Shown in pieces: positions 37,441 to 50,050 of a stretch of 64,000 bases of DNA (positions are counted from its first letter, which is position 1; each line of letters opens with the position of its first letter). The DNA comes from Actinomucor elegans. Lineage: Eukaryota > Mucoromycota > Mucoromycetes > Mucorales > Mucoraceae. The notes under the pieces are model-generated. The model worked only from the letters and a program-made list of their open reading frames with translations, was not told the origin of the DNA and did no database searches. The position numbers and the translations under genes are program-made. The stretch is taken from NCBI GenBank assembly GCA_026027325.1, contig JAMSLZ010000013.1, positions 789,055 through 853,054 of the forward strand, in the 5' to 3' direction.

Positions 37441-38690
37441 AACGAAATGTCCAAGAAAAAGTATGCATCAAAAACTCCAATTGACAAAGATAACATTAAA
37501 CAAGCCACAATAGACTTTTTTCTTTTTAACCAACTTGAATTCAGAAACTAACGCAGTGCAGTAGAAAAATATAATACCATTCTTAAAAAAAAACCTAGTA
37601 GATAAAGCAGAAAAGCCACGATCTTTTGAATGAATTTTCAGAATACAAAAAAATCTTACGAATTCTATATCGGTAAGATGCAAAAAATCCAGAAAACACA
37701 ACAAATAAAGTTCACAGACTCACTGAATATGTTTCAGAGCGTAACACTAGATGTAGTAAGGGTGTTCTAAGTTGAAAACGATGACCAACATCGATATTCG
37801 TCCCAGAAAAATGCTATTAATAACGTTCGAATAAACAAGCAACCGCACTAGCAAGAGCATAGGCAAGAGAAAGGCATAGAGAAAGCTATAGAAAAAGATC
37901 AAAACCATTGGCTTCTAAATGATGTAAATGATATTGTCAGAAAATTTAAGAATTTTAAAATGAAAGTGGTCAATTCTGAAATACACATTTACTACGAAAC
38001 ATATATTCAGGGATTGGCCGTGCTTAATAATAGTCTGTTGATACAACCCCTGCAGCATAGTTTGTTAATGTGGTCGATCTTTATTGATACAGTTTTTGAT
38101 AGGTTATTCAAAGATTGCTTTGCGAGTGTAAATCGCTCAGCCTCTGATCTCACGATCGAAGAATACGAAAAGAACCTGAATGAAATTTTGAAAATTGATT
38201 ATGGAACTTCAAACACGTTGATGCGGGGGAGGGTCAAAAATTTATTACAAATAGCTGCACAATTAAGATATGGAAAACGCAGAGTAGTGTTTGGAATCAA
38301 CTATGTTTCGCTGGACCATCAAATTGGCCTTTTCGTCCTGATGCAGTGATCTCAGCCATTGATCAAATGGAATATCGGTACAGCCCCGGTTATGAGGAAG
38401 TCAAAGAAGCGCAGCCTACATGTGATAAAGCTGATTTATGTTCAGATTTAGTTCGTGTGTCTTGTTTTGTGAAGAATCATTTTGTGATCATCAATTAAGT
38501 GCATCATTTAAAATCCAAATTCTTGGTAAATGTTAGTTTGTTTCTTTATCGTCTAGCAAATGATTGTATAGAACCCTTCATTTCCTTTTACTTGACCCAA
38601 TTAAAACATGGCAGTATATATACTATGACTAAAATATCATTTACAATTTCCCTGTTGTTTGAACGATTTGATGATCTTTGCTAATTTGAA
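37440..38690 (+). pseudogene. decayed PD-(D/E)XK-like mobile-type ORF
   Basis: Protein-like text runs through several frames and stops. The longest intact part (37960-38349, 129 codons) includes ETYIQGLAVLNNSLLIQPL and TIEEYEKNLNEILKID. A frameshift near 38325 leads to RPDAVISAIDQ (38334) and, 20 residues on, GYEEVK (38391-38405): the spacing P-D...E-x-K of PD-(D/E)XK nucleases. Then KADLCSDLVRVSCFVKNH and a stop at 38498; a further piece after that has GSIYTMTKI. Mucoralean genomes, to my recollection, carry many copies of hypothetical ORFs with this pattern; that is memory, not a search. Several disruptions make it a relic. Confidence 0.45.
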
Positions 38691-39080
38691 AAATTTGACA
38701 TAATTTGGGAAAATTTCAAAAATTCGTTATATCCAAACGCTATTATAGAAAGGGAGGTGCTAAATCAGTTTCTCTCAATGACTTGATCTTGCTTCTAGAA
38801 ATAAGCAAGAATGGAAATCGGGAATGTCCAATTTACATTAACTAAACTTACTGTTATTACTGTTATTATATGCGTGTTTTCATTTTTCACCTTCCCTAGT
38901 AAAATTTTTTGTCGATTAGTATTATTATTATTATTATTTTAGAGTATAACAATATTTAGAAAAACTATGAATCATATTTGTTTTCCTAGTGAAACTATAA
39001 TTTTTTTTCGCATATGTAACAATAATTACATAAATATAAAACGTACATACACACAATCTATCTATCTCTCACTCAATACA
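38691..39080. other. AT-rich gap between two relics
   Basis: Contains an ATTATT microsatellite (~38921-38940); nothing coding is seen. Confidence 0.4.
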
Positions 39081-39081
39081 A

Positions 39082-40280
39082 ATGATCGACAGCAATTCAG
39101 CAACTTTTAAATTTTTCCAGGATTGCTCTAAAGAGCTTTTTAATCTGAAATTCAAAGCATGTAACATATGTAAAGTAGGATTGACCATCTTGTTCCTAAG
39201 ATGTAAATGTACTCCTTCTGGGCTACTCAGGAACGAAATAGACTTACACGCTAAACCAGAAGGCGGAGAGCTAGCATCAAACAATTGTCATAAACTCTTA
39301 ACAACAGCTTAAATATCCCAATTACACTGCCTCTAATCTTTTGATCTTTGTTGTAAGAATCAAATTTGTGATGACTGCGGTGCAAGGCATTGGAAAGTTG
39401 AATTAACTTTTGCCTGTACTGTCAGAAATATATACTGGATATCATGCCCACGAAATCGGTGAAGTAAAGGTGAATATTCTAAAAGAGCCACTTGCTTACT
39501 TGAGGGATTTGTTTGACAATAATAGCCCTTGGGTCCAACACTTTAAAGAATAAGCCAGAAGATATGTCGCTACTTTTATTTTCACTTATTTGAAAAAAAA
39601 AGCGTATCGTTTTCTATCTTAACGATAGAACATGCATTTTCGAATCTATGGTCAAATATACCATACGCAAGGATCTTATCGACAAATTAACCATCAAAAG
39701 CAAAGTATACTCTGCTATGCATCTATGATCTGGAGTTTTCTGCCTCCATTTGATTGAGTAATAATAAGGTATACGATGGAGATAAGTAGGGTGATACTAT
39801 CATTTACAATTTGAGTTCAATATTCCACGAACCTAATCCTTTTGTTATGTTATATAGATCAGTTCATGAGCTTCTTACTCCTCAGAGATAAAAGGACTGA
39901 AAATTTCTCAACATCGAACGATATAGCCTCATAATAACAATCTTACTGACGAGTTTAATTATACAAGTATTTCCCAAATTCATGCTTTATATATGCCTTT
40001 TCACTATACACTTTTGTTCCCAATAGCAGTTTTGGTTTTCATTGGGGAATGAAGATGGTAAATGACGATGAAGTCCAATTATCTCGAGGAACATACTACA
40101 GATTTCACCTTCATCAACACTCAAATGAATATCCAATCATTTCCTTGGTTAAGAGGCTGCTCCAATAATACTTGTTAGTTAATGTTTGGACTAAAACAAG
40201 CTATATTAAATTCACTACCATCAGTCAAACCTTAAGGCTGACATTTGTCATGATTTAGAGAATACTCCGATATAAAATGT
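39082..40280 (+). pseudogene. degenerate Helitron Rep region
   Basis: Pieces in order match the N-terminal (Helitron-like N) region of fungal Helitron Rep/helicases. They are CDDCGARHW (39367-39393), the zinc-ligand CxxC..HW motif; LKEPLAYLRDLFDNN and VQHFKE (~39480-39550); ARRYVATFIFTYL; FRIYGQIYHTQGSYRQIN (~39638-39690), equal to the F-I-G-YH-G signature; NPFVMLYRSVHELL (~39834-39875); and YYRFHLHQHSNEYP (~40094-40135) followed by VKRLLQ and LKADICHDLENTP in other frames. Many stops and frameshifts, and the segment normally between the HELL and YYRFHLH parts is missing or unreadable. The Rep catalytic Tyr motif and the helicase domain are not found. The frame at 39082-39312 may be an upstream zinc-rich part (ACNICKVG). 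Confidence 0.65.
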
Positions 40281-42068
40281 AGATGTTGCATCGTTGGCTA
40301 TAGTAGATCATTACATTTAATTCCTATTATGAAAATCAATACTAGTCATTAATTCAATAACATATTCACAGTACTTAGCTCATTGAATGATTAAATTAGA
40401 TACAGTAATCCATTCTGAGCATGATGTACTAATCCGGTACAAAATTAAATCAAGATCGGTCTGGGAGATCTACAGAGTATCCTTTATTAGTCATTTAAAG
40501 TCCCAACAATATAGTCTCTGAAAACTCCAGAAGGCATTTTACAGAATTAATTGATATATAACCTAGATTATGTGCATTAGAGCGTACATATATGTACTTT
40601 TTTAAAAAATAATAATAAAATAAAATACAGGGGGTTGCAATTGTATTTCTAAAAATTTAAAAAAAAAAGCAACTTATTTATCTATGAAATGTCTGTCGAT
40701 TAAGGGACAATAACATGATGGTTAAATTATTCGGTGCACAAATTTCGTTAATACATTGTTTCCGTATCAGCACATTCCAGTTATTCAAAAGTCAGGTTAC
40801 AATAGCCTAAAAAAAATGTGGGGCGCGACTACGCTTAGATATCACCAGTCAATGAGAAACCCGAAATCATTCGTAATAAGGATATATGGTTTGTATCTTT
40901 TTTATGGTATAAATAATATTATCAAGTGTAGCTTATAGCTTAGTAATACTTTCAGCGTTTAAAATACGTGTTTACTTCTTTTTTTTTTTTTTTTTTTTTT
41001 GCTCAAGACTATTTTTTAATATGAAAAAGGTTGATTTATTCCTGCTGTGATACAACATAGAGCATATCTAGTGAGAACATTAATCAAATGCCATATTTAC
41101 TAAGCTTGGTCAAATGTCACGCCTGATTCGCTCATCATGCTTCGAATGAAGTCCATTATTGGATAAAATTTTAATACAAGTAGTCTTTACCATGATGCAC
41201 AATAAATCCATATTCAAAGCTTTTGATAGCTGTTGACCGCTGAAAGCGCAAGCCCAATTCGAAAACATCTCCGAACAGGCCACACTGGAACTGGTATAAA
41301 TAGCTTGTTTATGTATGTCTTGTTGATTCTTCGCGTTTATTACAAGAACACTTGGTAAGTAATTCAATAATTGCAGTATATGGATGTACAATCGTGATAT
41401 TATAGTTTAGTTCTGAATCATCATCAGAAGAGAATGCATAGTTTGAAGCAACTTGATGGGATTCTGACACTGTGATAGATACAAATTACTTTGTTAAAAG
41501 CTTGAAAGACGCGTCAAGGAACAAGCAGTTATTACTTATGAGGATTAGATGTAAATATTAGACTATGCTTCTATCATTGAACTGTTCTAACCGTACCTTT
41601 AGGCATACAACTATCCAACTCGGATGAGCAATTTAAGAAACCCAAAATGCGTGTTCTTCCAGTACTAATCTTATTGATAGAAAACCTCGTGATGAATGAA
41701 AAAAAAAGGTACGCAAGAGTATTTCCAAGTTCTATTTCGAGATTATTTGGTTACTGAAAGCAAGAGAGTAAGAGCATGCGACTGGACAATTGTTCTTACG
41801 TGCCGCGAAGTAGCCGTAGATATAGTACTACTTCTTGTATTATTAAATATATAGACAATTACTTCATTTACTGCCATTGGTATACAGATAGCTCTTTGCA
41901 TTTATTGCCTACCAGAAGTATACTATGAATGTAAGCCCAAGAAACCCCGTCTTTCGTTTGTTTGTGCACTCTATAGCAAAATTCCGCGCTTTTTTCAATA
42001 AATATATATATACTTGTTGTAGCTTCCTGTATCTTTCTTTCTTTCTGCATTCTTCTTTTTAATATACC
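40281..42068. other. gene-free region with two dispersed motif copies
   Basis: Dispersed motif copies at 40412-40480 (forward; TTCTGAGCATGATGTACTAA and GGGAGATCTACAG) and 41108-41152 (reverse; GGTCAAATGTCACGCCTGAT). A T-run is at 40978-41000. Frames on the minus strand at 41110-41391 and 41868-42050 have no recognisable pattern. Confidence 0.45.
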
Positions 42069-43131
42069 ATGTCAACTATAACAGCCAGTAGTAGATTCAA
42101 GCAAAAGCCGTTTATACTAGCAACCAGTATACTAGCATTGGTAAAGTATATTTATATAGTACAAGTTTTGTTACTAACAAATCATTTACACGAAAAAAAT
42201 AAAGTCTGGCTGGGCCATTGCTTTTGGTGGAGCATGTATGCTTAAAGTACTGAATGGAGCATGGTGGGTGATTATTTATCAACTCTTTATCACAATGGGC
42301 AGTATCATGATATTCATATGTGGATCAGTGCAGGAATACCGTATTGCTGTAAGTTTTATAAACAAATATGTAAATAGAGATAAATCTAAAATGCACATAT
42401 AGATGTTGGCGTTTTTAGCCTCCAGTATTCCATTACTGACGATACAAGTGGATTACGTGATTCAATATACTAAAGCCAATATCCCCAAAACAGCTGCTAC
42501 TGCTTATGTGTCAGGATATATTATCTTGTTAGCGGTTCAGTATAGTTGGGTTCTTGTGTTTGGAAGCGATCAATCGACTTTTCTTGGTAGATTAGGTTCC
42601 GTTATGGAGCCGGTCAGGAATGAAGAACGCGGGTTTGAACCAGAATTTTATTCCGAAAAGCCAGAGTCGAGACTCTCTCAGCCTTCTGCGACATACAATC
42701 CTACGAATAAAACACTTCGTGAGTAGCGAAAACAGATGAATGTAAGAGAAAAAGAGACTCACTTTGAATAGATTCCATTCATTCCACCGCTTCAGTGAAT
42801 ACCATTGCTGTACAGAAACCATTAGGACCTGTTGAGTTTACAGAAAAAGTGCAGGCGCTTCATGCATGTACGTTTTTGCTCGTCATTTTCCATTGCATGC
42901 ATTATTCACTGACTGCCCCTCCCCTTTTCTTTAGATAATGCAAGCGCGCAAGATCCAAATGAATTGAGCTTTGAAAAGGGTGAAATATTAGAGATTGTAG
43001 ATAGAAAAGGTAACTGGTGGCAAGCACGCAAACACAATGGAGCTATTGGCATCATACCTAGCAATTATGTAAGTTCTACTAAAGATCTTTATTTCAGTAC
43101 ACTAAACATTATGTAGTTTGCACAACACTAA
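42069..43131 (+). CDS. SHO1: Sho1-type osmosensor (four TM plus SH3)
   Basis: Plasma-membrane adaptor of the high-osmolarity MAP-kinase branch, by family. Exons: 42069-42140, 42205-42348, 42403-42718, 42796-42867, 42935-43068, 43117-43131; 250 residues. Four hydrophobic segments are visible: [51 protein letters not shown] and [20 protein letters not shown] polar linker follows, then a C-terminal SH3 domain with [31 protein letters not shown] and GIIPSNY. The last exon has only five codons (FAQH plus stop) after an intron with a TACTAAAC-like branch site; without that splice the frame would read into AT-rich DNA. Layout and length match fungal Sho1. Confidence 0.93.
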
Positions 43132-43212
43132 AACAAAGCTCATTAATGCTTATAATGTAAATACTGATATATAATGATGAAACGACTTGGTTTTTTTTTT
43201 GGCTCTTAATAA

Positions 43213-43253
43213 TAACAACAACAACAATAATAATAATGATAATAATAATAAAT
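43213..43253. repeat. AAC/AAT trinucleotide microsatellite
   Basis: A run of AAC and AAT triplets with few interruptions, 80 bases after the SHO1 stop, seen directly. Confidence 0.75.
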
Positions 43254-43485
43254 ACACGTGTTTTTAATCTCTATATAAGTTCTTGCTCTGACCTGTAGCT
43301 AATGAAAAACGACAAAACACACACACATATATACATATGTCACATTAAGGATTAATCATATCAAATGATATAAGGTTTATTTACAAATGAAAAAGAAAGC
43401 GCCGTATAATTATCAAACGTCATCTTATGCATATGACGTTTGGAAGTGGCATTAAATATGGGTATTATATATAGGGCGATTTTTC

Positions 43486-43788
43486 TTAGGCTATCCAGAT
43501 AGGCTTGAAATGAGGCTCGTTATAAAAAGACGGTGTTGCAGTGGTAGTCATGACTTCTGGCATTGTAAACAAGTCTCTATTGCTGACTGTTGGTGAGAAT
43601 TCAGGGAATGACACATATGTTTTTTCAAAGACGGATATACTGGTTTTCTCTTGATCATCTTCTATAGAGTATATCGAGGATGGAGCATATCGATAGTAAT
43701 TTTGATCTTCTTTTAGTGGGCAAGACGATTGAAATTTGGAACTTATACGGTGAAAGAATTGATGAAGAAATGACGCTTGCAAATGCAT
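43486..43788 (-). CDS. small uncharacterised protein, 100 residues
   Basis: Single exon on minus, ATG at 43788, converging on SHO1. A TATA-like GATATAAAAG on the minus strand (~43848-43857) and an A-rich leader precede it, supporting a real transcript. The protein has an aromatic/Ser-rich middle and a short hydrophobic start (MHLQASFLHQFFHRI). No family is recognised. A Thr-rich phrase TMPEVMTTTATP lies before the C-terminus. It could be lineage-specific. Confidence 0.5.
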   Translation of the reverse strand: MHLQASFLHQFFHRISSKFQSSCPLKEDQNYYRYAPSSIYSIEDDQEKTSISVFEKTYVSFPEFSPTVSNRDLFTMPEVMTTTATPSFYNEPHFKPIWIA

Positions 43789-43859
43789 GTTGATGACGAA
43801 AAAAAAAAAAGTAAAAAAAAAAAAAGAAATGAAAACGGAGAGTTGACTTTTATATCTTA

Positions 43860-46800
43860 CTTTTTTTTTCTTTTCCTTGTGCTATTATGTTTATGTACAT
43901 AACGAGTAAATGTACAGATGGTTCCATGTGCTGGCAGCGGGAGTACAAAGAACGTTGAATGCTTTAAATAGTATCATGAGCGAATTGGTAATTTAACGGG
44001 AACTGATTATTTATAACGATGATACAGATGGTCATGTAGCTGATGAGCCTTATGTAAGTATATAAATATAATCACACTACTGTTTCTAAAGCTGAAACTT
44101 TTCATTTAAAAGAGCTGGGGAAGTTCACATGTCATCTCTGTAACAGAATAGCTCAAAAGAATTAGCTTTAGATTGATATGCATCCTATAAAGCCAAGACC
44201 TCGATTAATTGAGTCTATTCTTTGTCAAGCAATCGAGATTTATAAATTAGAATCTAGTGTGTGGAGTAGGCCATGCTTGGATTTAGTTCCCCGCTTTTGT
44301 TAATGAAAAAGTCCCACACAGAACAGGATCAACAGCCCCTGAGTGTAAATTCAGGCGGCTATAAACTAAACATAATGCTATTAACAAAGAACTTTAACAA
44401 ATGCTGCTCATTCCAAACTCTTGTCATATATCAAATGTGACGTCAAGCCGGAATCAGTAGAGATTTTATGTTAGGCCAAATTAGATGATGGAACATACAT
44501 TATTCACGACTAATCAACAGCAAATTTTAATATAGCCATTGTATTTCAGTGAAATAATGGATGCAATGGGCATAGTGGCTCATTATAAGTATAGTGTCGG
44601 AATCAGATGTGATACTACATCGAGATTGGTTGAAAAATCTTGCGTCGATCATTAGTTTATGTAAAATACACGCATTTTACTGTCAATAACAAAAGTGCAA
44701 TACATTCGCAGTAATTCAATCAAATGATGATCTAGTGTTCGCAATACTTTTTAAAATACGCTAATTTTCAGATGCACCATTACAATGCAATTAGTTGGGA
44801 AATGGGAAGATACAGATTTTAGAAGAATGTCCGAGGGATATACCTTTAGGCTCAATTTTCACATGCTGAAATTCTTTTATGGGGTGTAAAGACATCATTT
44901 TTAAGCCATGGTCTATAGATGAAAACAATAGGCGCGATGGATTTTATAAGGATTAGGATCAAGGGGGGGGGGCATATTGCTTTAGTACGGATGACTTGAC
45001 GAAAGATCAACTAGTCGACGCAGGTGGTATGTTTCATGAGAGAGCACGGGCCTAAATATATCCAAGGCGCACAGCTTCTGTAGATGATAATGATGCTCAG
45101 TAAAGGTTTTGTATGTTTACATAATAACCTATTAAAAAAAAGGGGAACTATAACAAATATAATCATATTAAACGAGGGCGTGTAGTTCATTATTATAGCC
45201 ACGTAAAAGAAGGTGCCTTCTATCCTACGTGATTGAATGTCGAACTAGCTTAGCTGAAATCTGACTGTGCCACAGATATCATATAAATAAGATTATATAT
45301 GTATCTTATATCGCAAAAACTGTCAATCAGGATGACACAAGTAAGATATACAAAAATCTATGAACTCCTCAGGCCACATATACCAATCTATTGTGGCTGT
45401 TGACTGTTTCAATGAATGTAATAGCTTATAGGATATCCTGTAGTTATTTAGTTTTGTTGGATTGCTTACGATCGTTTATTTGACCATTCTGGACTCTATA
45501 CCATTTATTTAAGAGCAAGCAGAATCGGCTTGTCATGAAAAACTCGGATTATCTGCTTGAAAATCAGACAAAGTATGCAGAAAGTATATTAGTCGTATAG
45601 AATCCCAGGGCCTAGACTCACGCTGGCTACGTATTGTTTCACACAAGTGGAAGCCGGTGTTTGAGTCAAATCTTTTCGATGTTTACGTATATTACAACCT
45701 ATGTACTCTGGAGCTGATAACCGAACTTTGGTCACACTACCTCTTTCATACAACACGTGGATAAACAGATGTTAATTTTCCATTTGCTTACAGTCTTGAT
45801 ACCCTAAGCACCAAAGAGCAAGCATTTACAATACCAATTGAGATGTTTCCTTGAATATTCATAATTAGTTAGTACATGAATAATGAACGAGGCAGAAAAA
45901 CAAGAAAATTTATCCAACTACTGTCAGACCTCTGTTATTAATAAGCTATGCAATAGTTTTATAGCAGTTATAATTGGTCACGGTTAAATAAATGGCCTTT
46001 TAAGGTACCCTTTATTGCTCAAACTAGATGTTGGTAGCGAGAACGTATTTTCAGAAATCATCAACCAAAAATCGATATTGGTATTGGCATTTCGTGTAAA
46101 CCTGTTCAAAGAAAAAGATGAGAACCATCATTGTCTTGATCATTGTGTACTTGTTAAACCTTTCAATATAAAGCATCGATACTATCTAATTATATTAAGC
46201 ATGATGCAAAAAATCCAGTTTGCTATAGTAGAGTGTAAAATTAAAAGATACCGTAATCTGCATCATCAAAGAATCATGTATGAAGTTGGTTTAATCCATT
46301 CGTTTTCAACAAATACGGTAACATATATAATGTGTTTTCTTCAATAACGATATAGTATCAGCAGCTAGAGACATAGCAGGCTTATGAAGACACTTTTTTT
46401 TTTGCATGTTTTACTACTTTATGTGATATTTCCATTACTCAAATATCGCAACTATACACCACTTGTAGATCATATATATCTTTAATTGCTGTTTACACTT
46501 GCTTTCAAATGTTAGTTCCATACTTTTCGTTCACAACTTCATCAACATCTCAAGTTTTGGAGTTGATAGCACTACATTGGCCCCACTTTTTGTAACCAGA
46601 CAAAGTATTAAATGTAAGGATCTTACAAAAAACACGTGCAACATATAAATTACTATCTTTCTAGATTGAATCGGTGCTCCTAACAAAGCCATTTTATACT
46701 CGATTGGTTTTAGGGCATAGCATCAATCTACCTTTTAAATGTAAAGTCGTTATTGCAATTGGTTGTATGCAAAAGGAATAGAGAAACAAGTAATAGTAAT

Positions 46801-48243
46801 ACGTAACAGCGAAGAGAATATATTTTTGTTAGAGCCGCTTAAAATTAGTTCAGGGGAAGTAAAATTGATTCTCCTCAGACAATAGGAAGGATTGAATTGG
46901 GATAGTTGATTTGCCGCAAAGGCATCAAGAAGCGTGCTTAGGTAATGTTTACAGTGAATTACTATATTATTATATTTTTCTTCATCCCTCAGGCGTTTAA
47001 TTCTTAATTCTCAGTGTATATAATACTAAAAAAAAAAAGAAGGATAAACCATTATGCCGAAATTTTCCATTTAATGAACTTTTTTTTTACAGCTAGTAGA
47101 CGGTATTTTAAAGCATGGTATGTAGGTAGCATAAACTCAGCATATATGCGAGTATGCGTGCATATATATTTTGTGTATTTTTTAATATGAAACACGCAAA
47201 TAATAATTAAATTTGTGCAGCTTTCTAAAATCAATCTTCGTCAAGGATTACTTTATGAACTACAAGATATATCAAGAACCCTTTGCGCCATTCAATTTAC
47301 AACGCAAACGTTCATTTTTTTTCTATATACCTTGGTTTGATCAAAAGGAATATTAATTTGTTTTTACTGATTTTTGAATAAATTTATTAGATTTCCGACA
47401 CCCAATGAAAGTATAAGAACATTACAGTGACATGCCTTGGTACTGCATTTAAATGATATTAAAAATACTTTCGAGACATAGCTTATAATACGACTATGTT
47501 TTTTGACATCAATGTACATAATCGAGTTTTGTAAGGGCTTTCTTTATATAATAAACCCGATTGTAACTACAATTAACAGTTTCAGTGGCTTGCATTTGTG
47601 CGAAAAGTGAATGTAACCCGAAGCTGGGGTTTAAATCTCAGAGAGAAGGCAGAGGTCTAGAGTTAATGGGTTACATCTTTTATAATTGAACCTTCTTTAT
47701 TCCAATTTACAAGTCTAGCTTAGTCTTTTAGCTGTTAGGATATAGTCTCAACAAAATAAAACACTTTAACATAAAGACATTTAGAAGGCTTATGTTCATT
47801 ATAGTATTGATCGCAAGACATGAACGCTAAATTTCACCAACACGTTGAACGAGTAGCAATTCTCGAGCATCACCACTTTGTCTAGTCAGTTTGAACGTGA
47901 CATGTTCGGGATTACTCTTGTGCAAGCGAGCCGAGGCTTAAAAAGAAACCTTAACCAACTGAAGGTTTATATAATATAATTTCGGGACATTTGCTATTCA
48001 AATGGTGACAATGGAAACGATAGATCTCGGACCTGTAACGCGGTGTCCAACTGAAACTAAATCATGTAGCAGCCGCCAATGGGGAAATAAATAGAGGCTA
48101 ACCCAACAAATAGATTATAATCTGTTACTGCTTTTATTGATATGCTGTGTCTCAAGTTCATCCTCTTTTCTTAAAGATCTTCATTGGTAATTCATTACAA
48201 ATTTTTTTAAAAAAAGTCTTATGGAACCCGTTTATCCTGATTT

Positions 48244-48278
<35 letters not shown>

Positions 48279-48330
48279 CTGTCAGTAGAGGCTATTGAAG
48301 TTAAGAGGCATCTATTGAATGACAACAAAG
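43860..48330. other. 4.5 kb gene-free repeat region
   Basis: Dispersed motif copies at 44409-44470 and 44590-44642 (forward). A G-run sits at 44964-44972 and a T-run of ~30 at 48247-48276. A plus frame at 46015-46347 opens with a non-ATG codon; its phrase FAIVECKIKRYRNLHHQ looks protein-like but is unassigned. On the minus strand near 45610-45760, RKHRKDLTQTPASTC and VASVSLGPGIL may be scraps of an old ORF. No gene can be supported. Confidence 0.4.
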
Positions 48331-48580
48331 CTGTGCCAGTTGATACACACTACCAAAATTTTGATATATTCCCTATTAGCCCTTTTGTCCTTTTTTTTTT
48401 TTTTTTTTTTTTAATGGGAACAGTTAGAACCCGAGTCAAAATATTTTTAAAATGAACAAATAAGGGCCATCCCGACAATTTGAGGTGTGGCAAAGGCTGG
48501 ATGAACCTATTTAAGGCAGGTGAGAGATCTCCTATTAACTGAATGTATGGGTGTTTTTTATTGTACATAGTAGAGGGTAT

Positions 48581-49621
48581 TTATAACATGGCAAGCTGTT
48601 CAGCAATAGCTGCTTTATCAAATCCAGCATCCATCAGATTCTTAACAAGTTCAGCTTTGGCTTTTACGCGTTTTGTTAGTTCTTTTTCAATCAGTAATTG
48701 ATCTCTTTCCATTCGTTTTTCTCGCAAGAACTGTAACATATCTTGAGATCGTTTCATTCGACCTGCTTCTTTTTCACGTGTAACTTGAAGAAGCGATTCG
48801 GCTAGGATTTGGTCACGTCGATCATAGTTTGTTGTTGTGGGCGGTAATGTAGGTATTGTGTGCATAGGTGGTGAAGGCAACACTCGTGGTAAAGGTCGAA
48901 TAATAGCTGGTGTAGGTTGTATTGTTGGTAGTGATTGGGTGGAATGTGTTGTACTTGCTGAATCAGAGGAGTTATCTACAGAAGATCGTATAGGTAATGT
49001 GCTATCACTTAGACGCCGTCTACGTTTCACTGGAGACATGACGGATTCATCATCTTCGTCAAAGCCTAATTCTTCTTGTTTGACATAAAACAGATCTTCT
49101 TCTTCTGCGTGCATAATACTACTTATCGACATGGGCCAAGCAGAACTTCGTGTACTATTAAATACTTCATTTAAAGCATCCCAATAGGGAAATCTCTTTA
49201 AAAGTTCCTCTATATAACAGAATTAGTAATACAGTTGGACATTTTGTCAAAAGATAAACCTACCATGAATGCTTTCTTCACTGGCGCCAGTTTCCAATAG
49301 TTTTTTGCCATCTACTTCTTTCCATTCGCGAGCGAGACGGTAGTTACTTTGTAAAGTGGATATCTTGGATGCTACGTCCTTTGCCAAGCGATGGTAGATA
49401 CCAACTTCTCTCATTTGATCGATAATACTCTCCAACAAGGATTTCTTTGGGATTCTTTCACAATCATCACCCTTCCATTTGGCATAATTGGCCTTCTTTG
49501 ACAGCCAGTTGACAAGAACATCCATAGAAGAAGGACCACCATTCACTCCATCTTTAAGCCAGCTCTTGTAAGGTTTCTTTCCTTTCGAGGTAGTGGATGT
49601 ATAGGGTGCCATCATAATCAT
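48581..49621 (-). CDS. Myb/SANT-like (trihelix-type) DNA-binding protein
   Basis: Two exons on minus: 49264-49621 and 48581-49209 (intron GTAGGT..TATAG). About 329 residues starting MIMMAPYTS after a pyrimidine/A-rich leader; three ATGs lie within 12 bases, so the exact start is open. The N-terminal ~130 residues fit the fungal Myb/SANT-like fold: SWLKDGVNGGPSSMDVLVNW, ANYAKWKGDD, then GIYHRLAKDVASKISTLQSN and, after the join, RFPYWDALNEVF. Next come an acidic patch, a basic KRRRR (possible nuclear signal), a Ser/Thr/Pro-rich linker and a charged C-terminal coiled coil ending with a UBA-like tail (AELVKNLMDAGFDKAAIAEQL). Probably a DNA-binding regulator. The Myb/SANT type also occurs in transposon-derived genes, so a domesticated origin is possible. 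Confidence 0.75.
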
Positions 49622-50005
49622 TATAAAGAAAAGAAAAGAAAAGAAAAAGAAAAAAAGAAGGGGAAGAAAAAAGAGGAAATAGAAACCAATCAAGCAGTCG
49701 ATCTTTTTTTTTTTTTTTCTTTTTCTTTTTCTTATTTCTACCCTTCACAAGTGAAAAATGATCGGCCTTTCTACAAACCATTTTATTGGTTCTTATCCTT
49801 TCTTGCCTGAAAAAGAACTTGGCTTGTAAATAAGCCTTTTTTTTTTTTTTTTTTGGTTCCAATAGTATATTTTACAACTGGCTCTATGGCTTCTTTTCAG
49901 CAATCAGTATCGTTGAATAAATACATACTTTTATCGAAAAAAGATCTTCCTTGTACAACGATTCATTCCCGTAGCGGAGTGTATGGGTTTTCTGTTCATG
50001 TCGAT

Positions 50006-50050
<45 letters not shown>

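Noticed and set aside
46015..46347. Plus-strand 110-codon frame
   Set aside because: Opens with TTG, has no promoter signs and no recognised domain.
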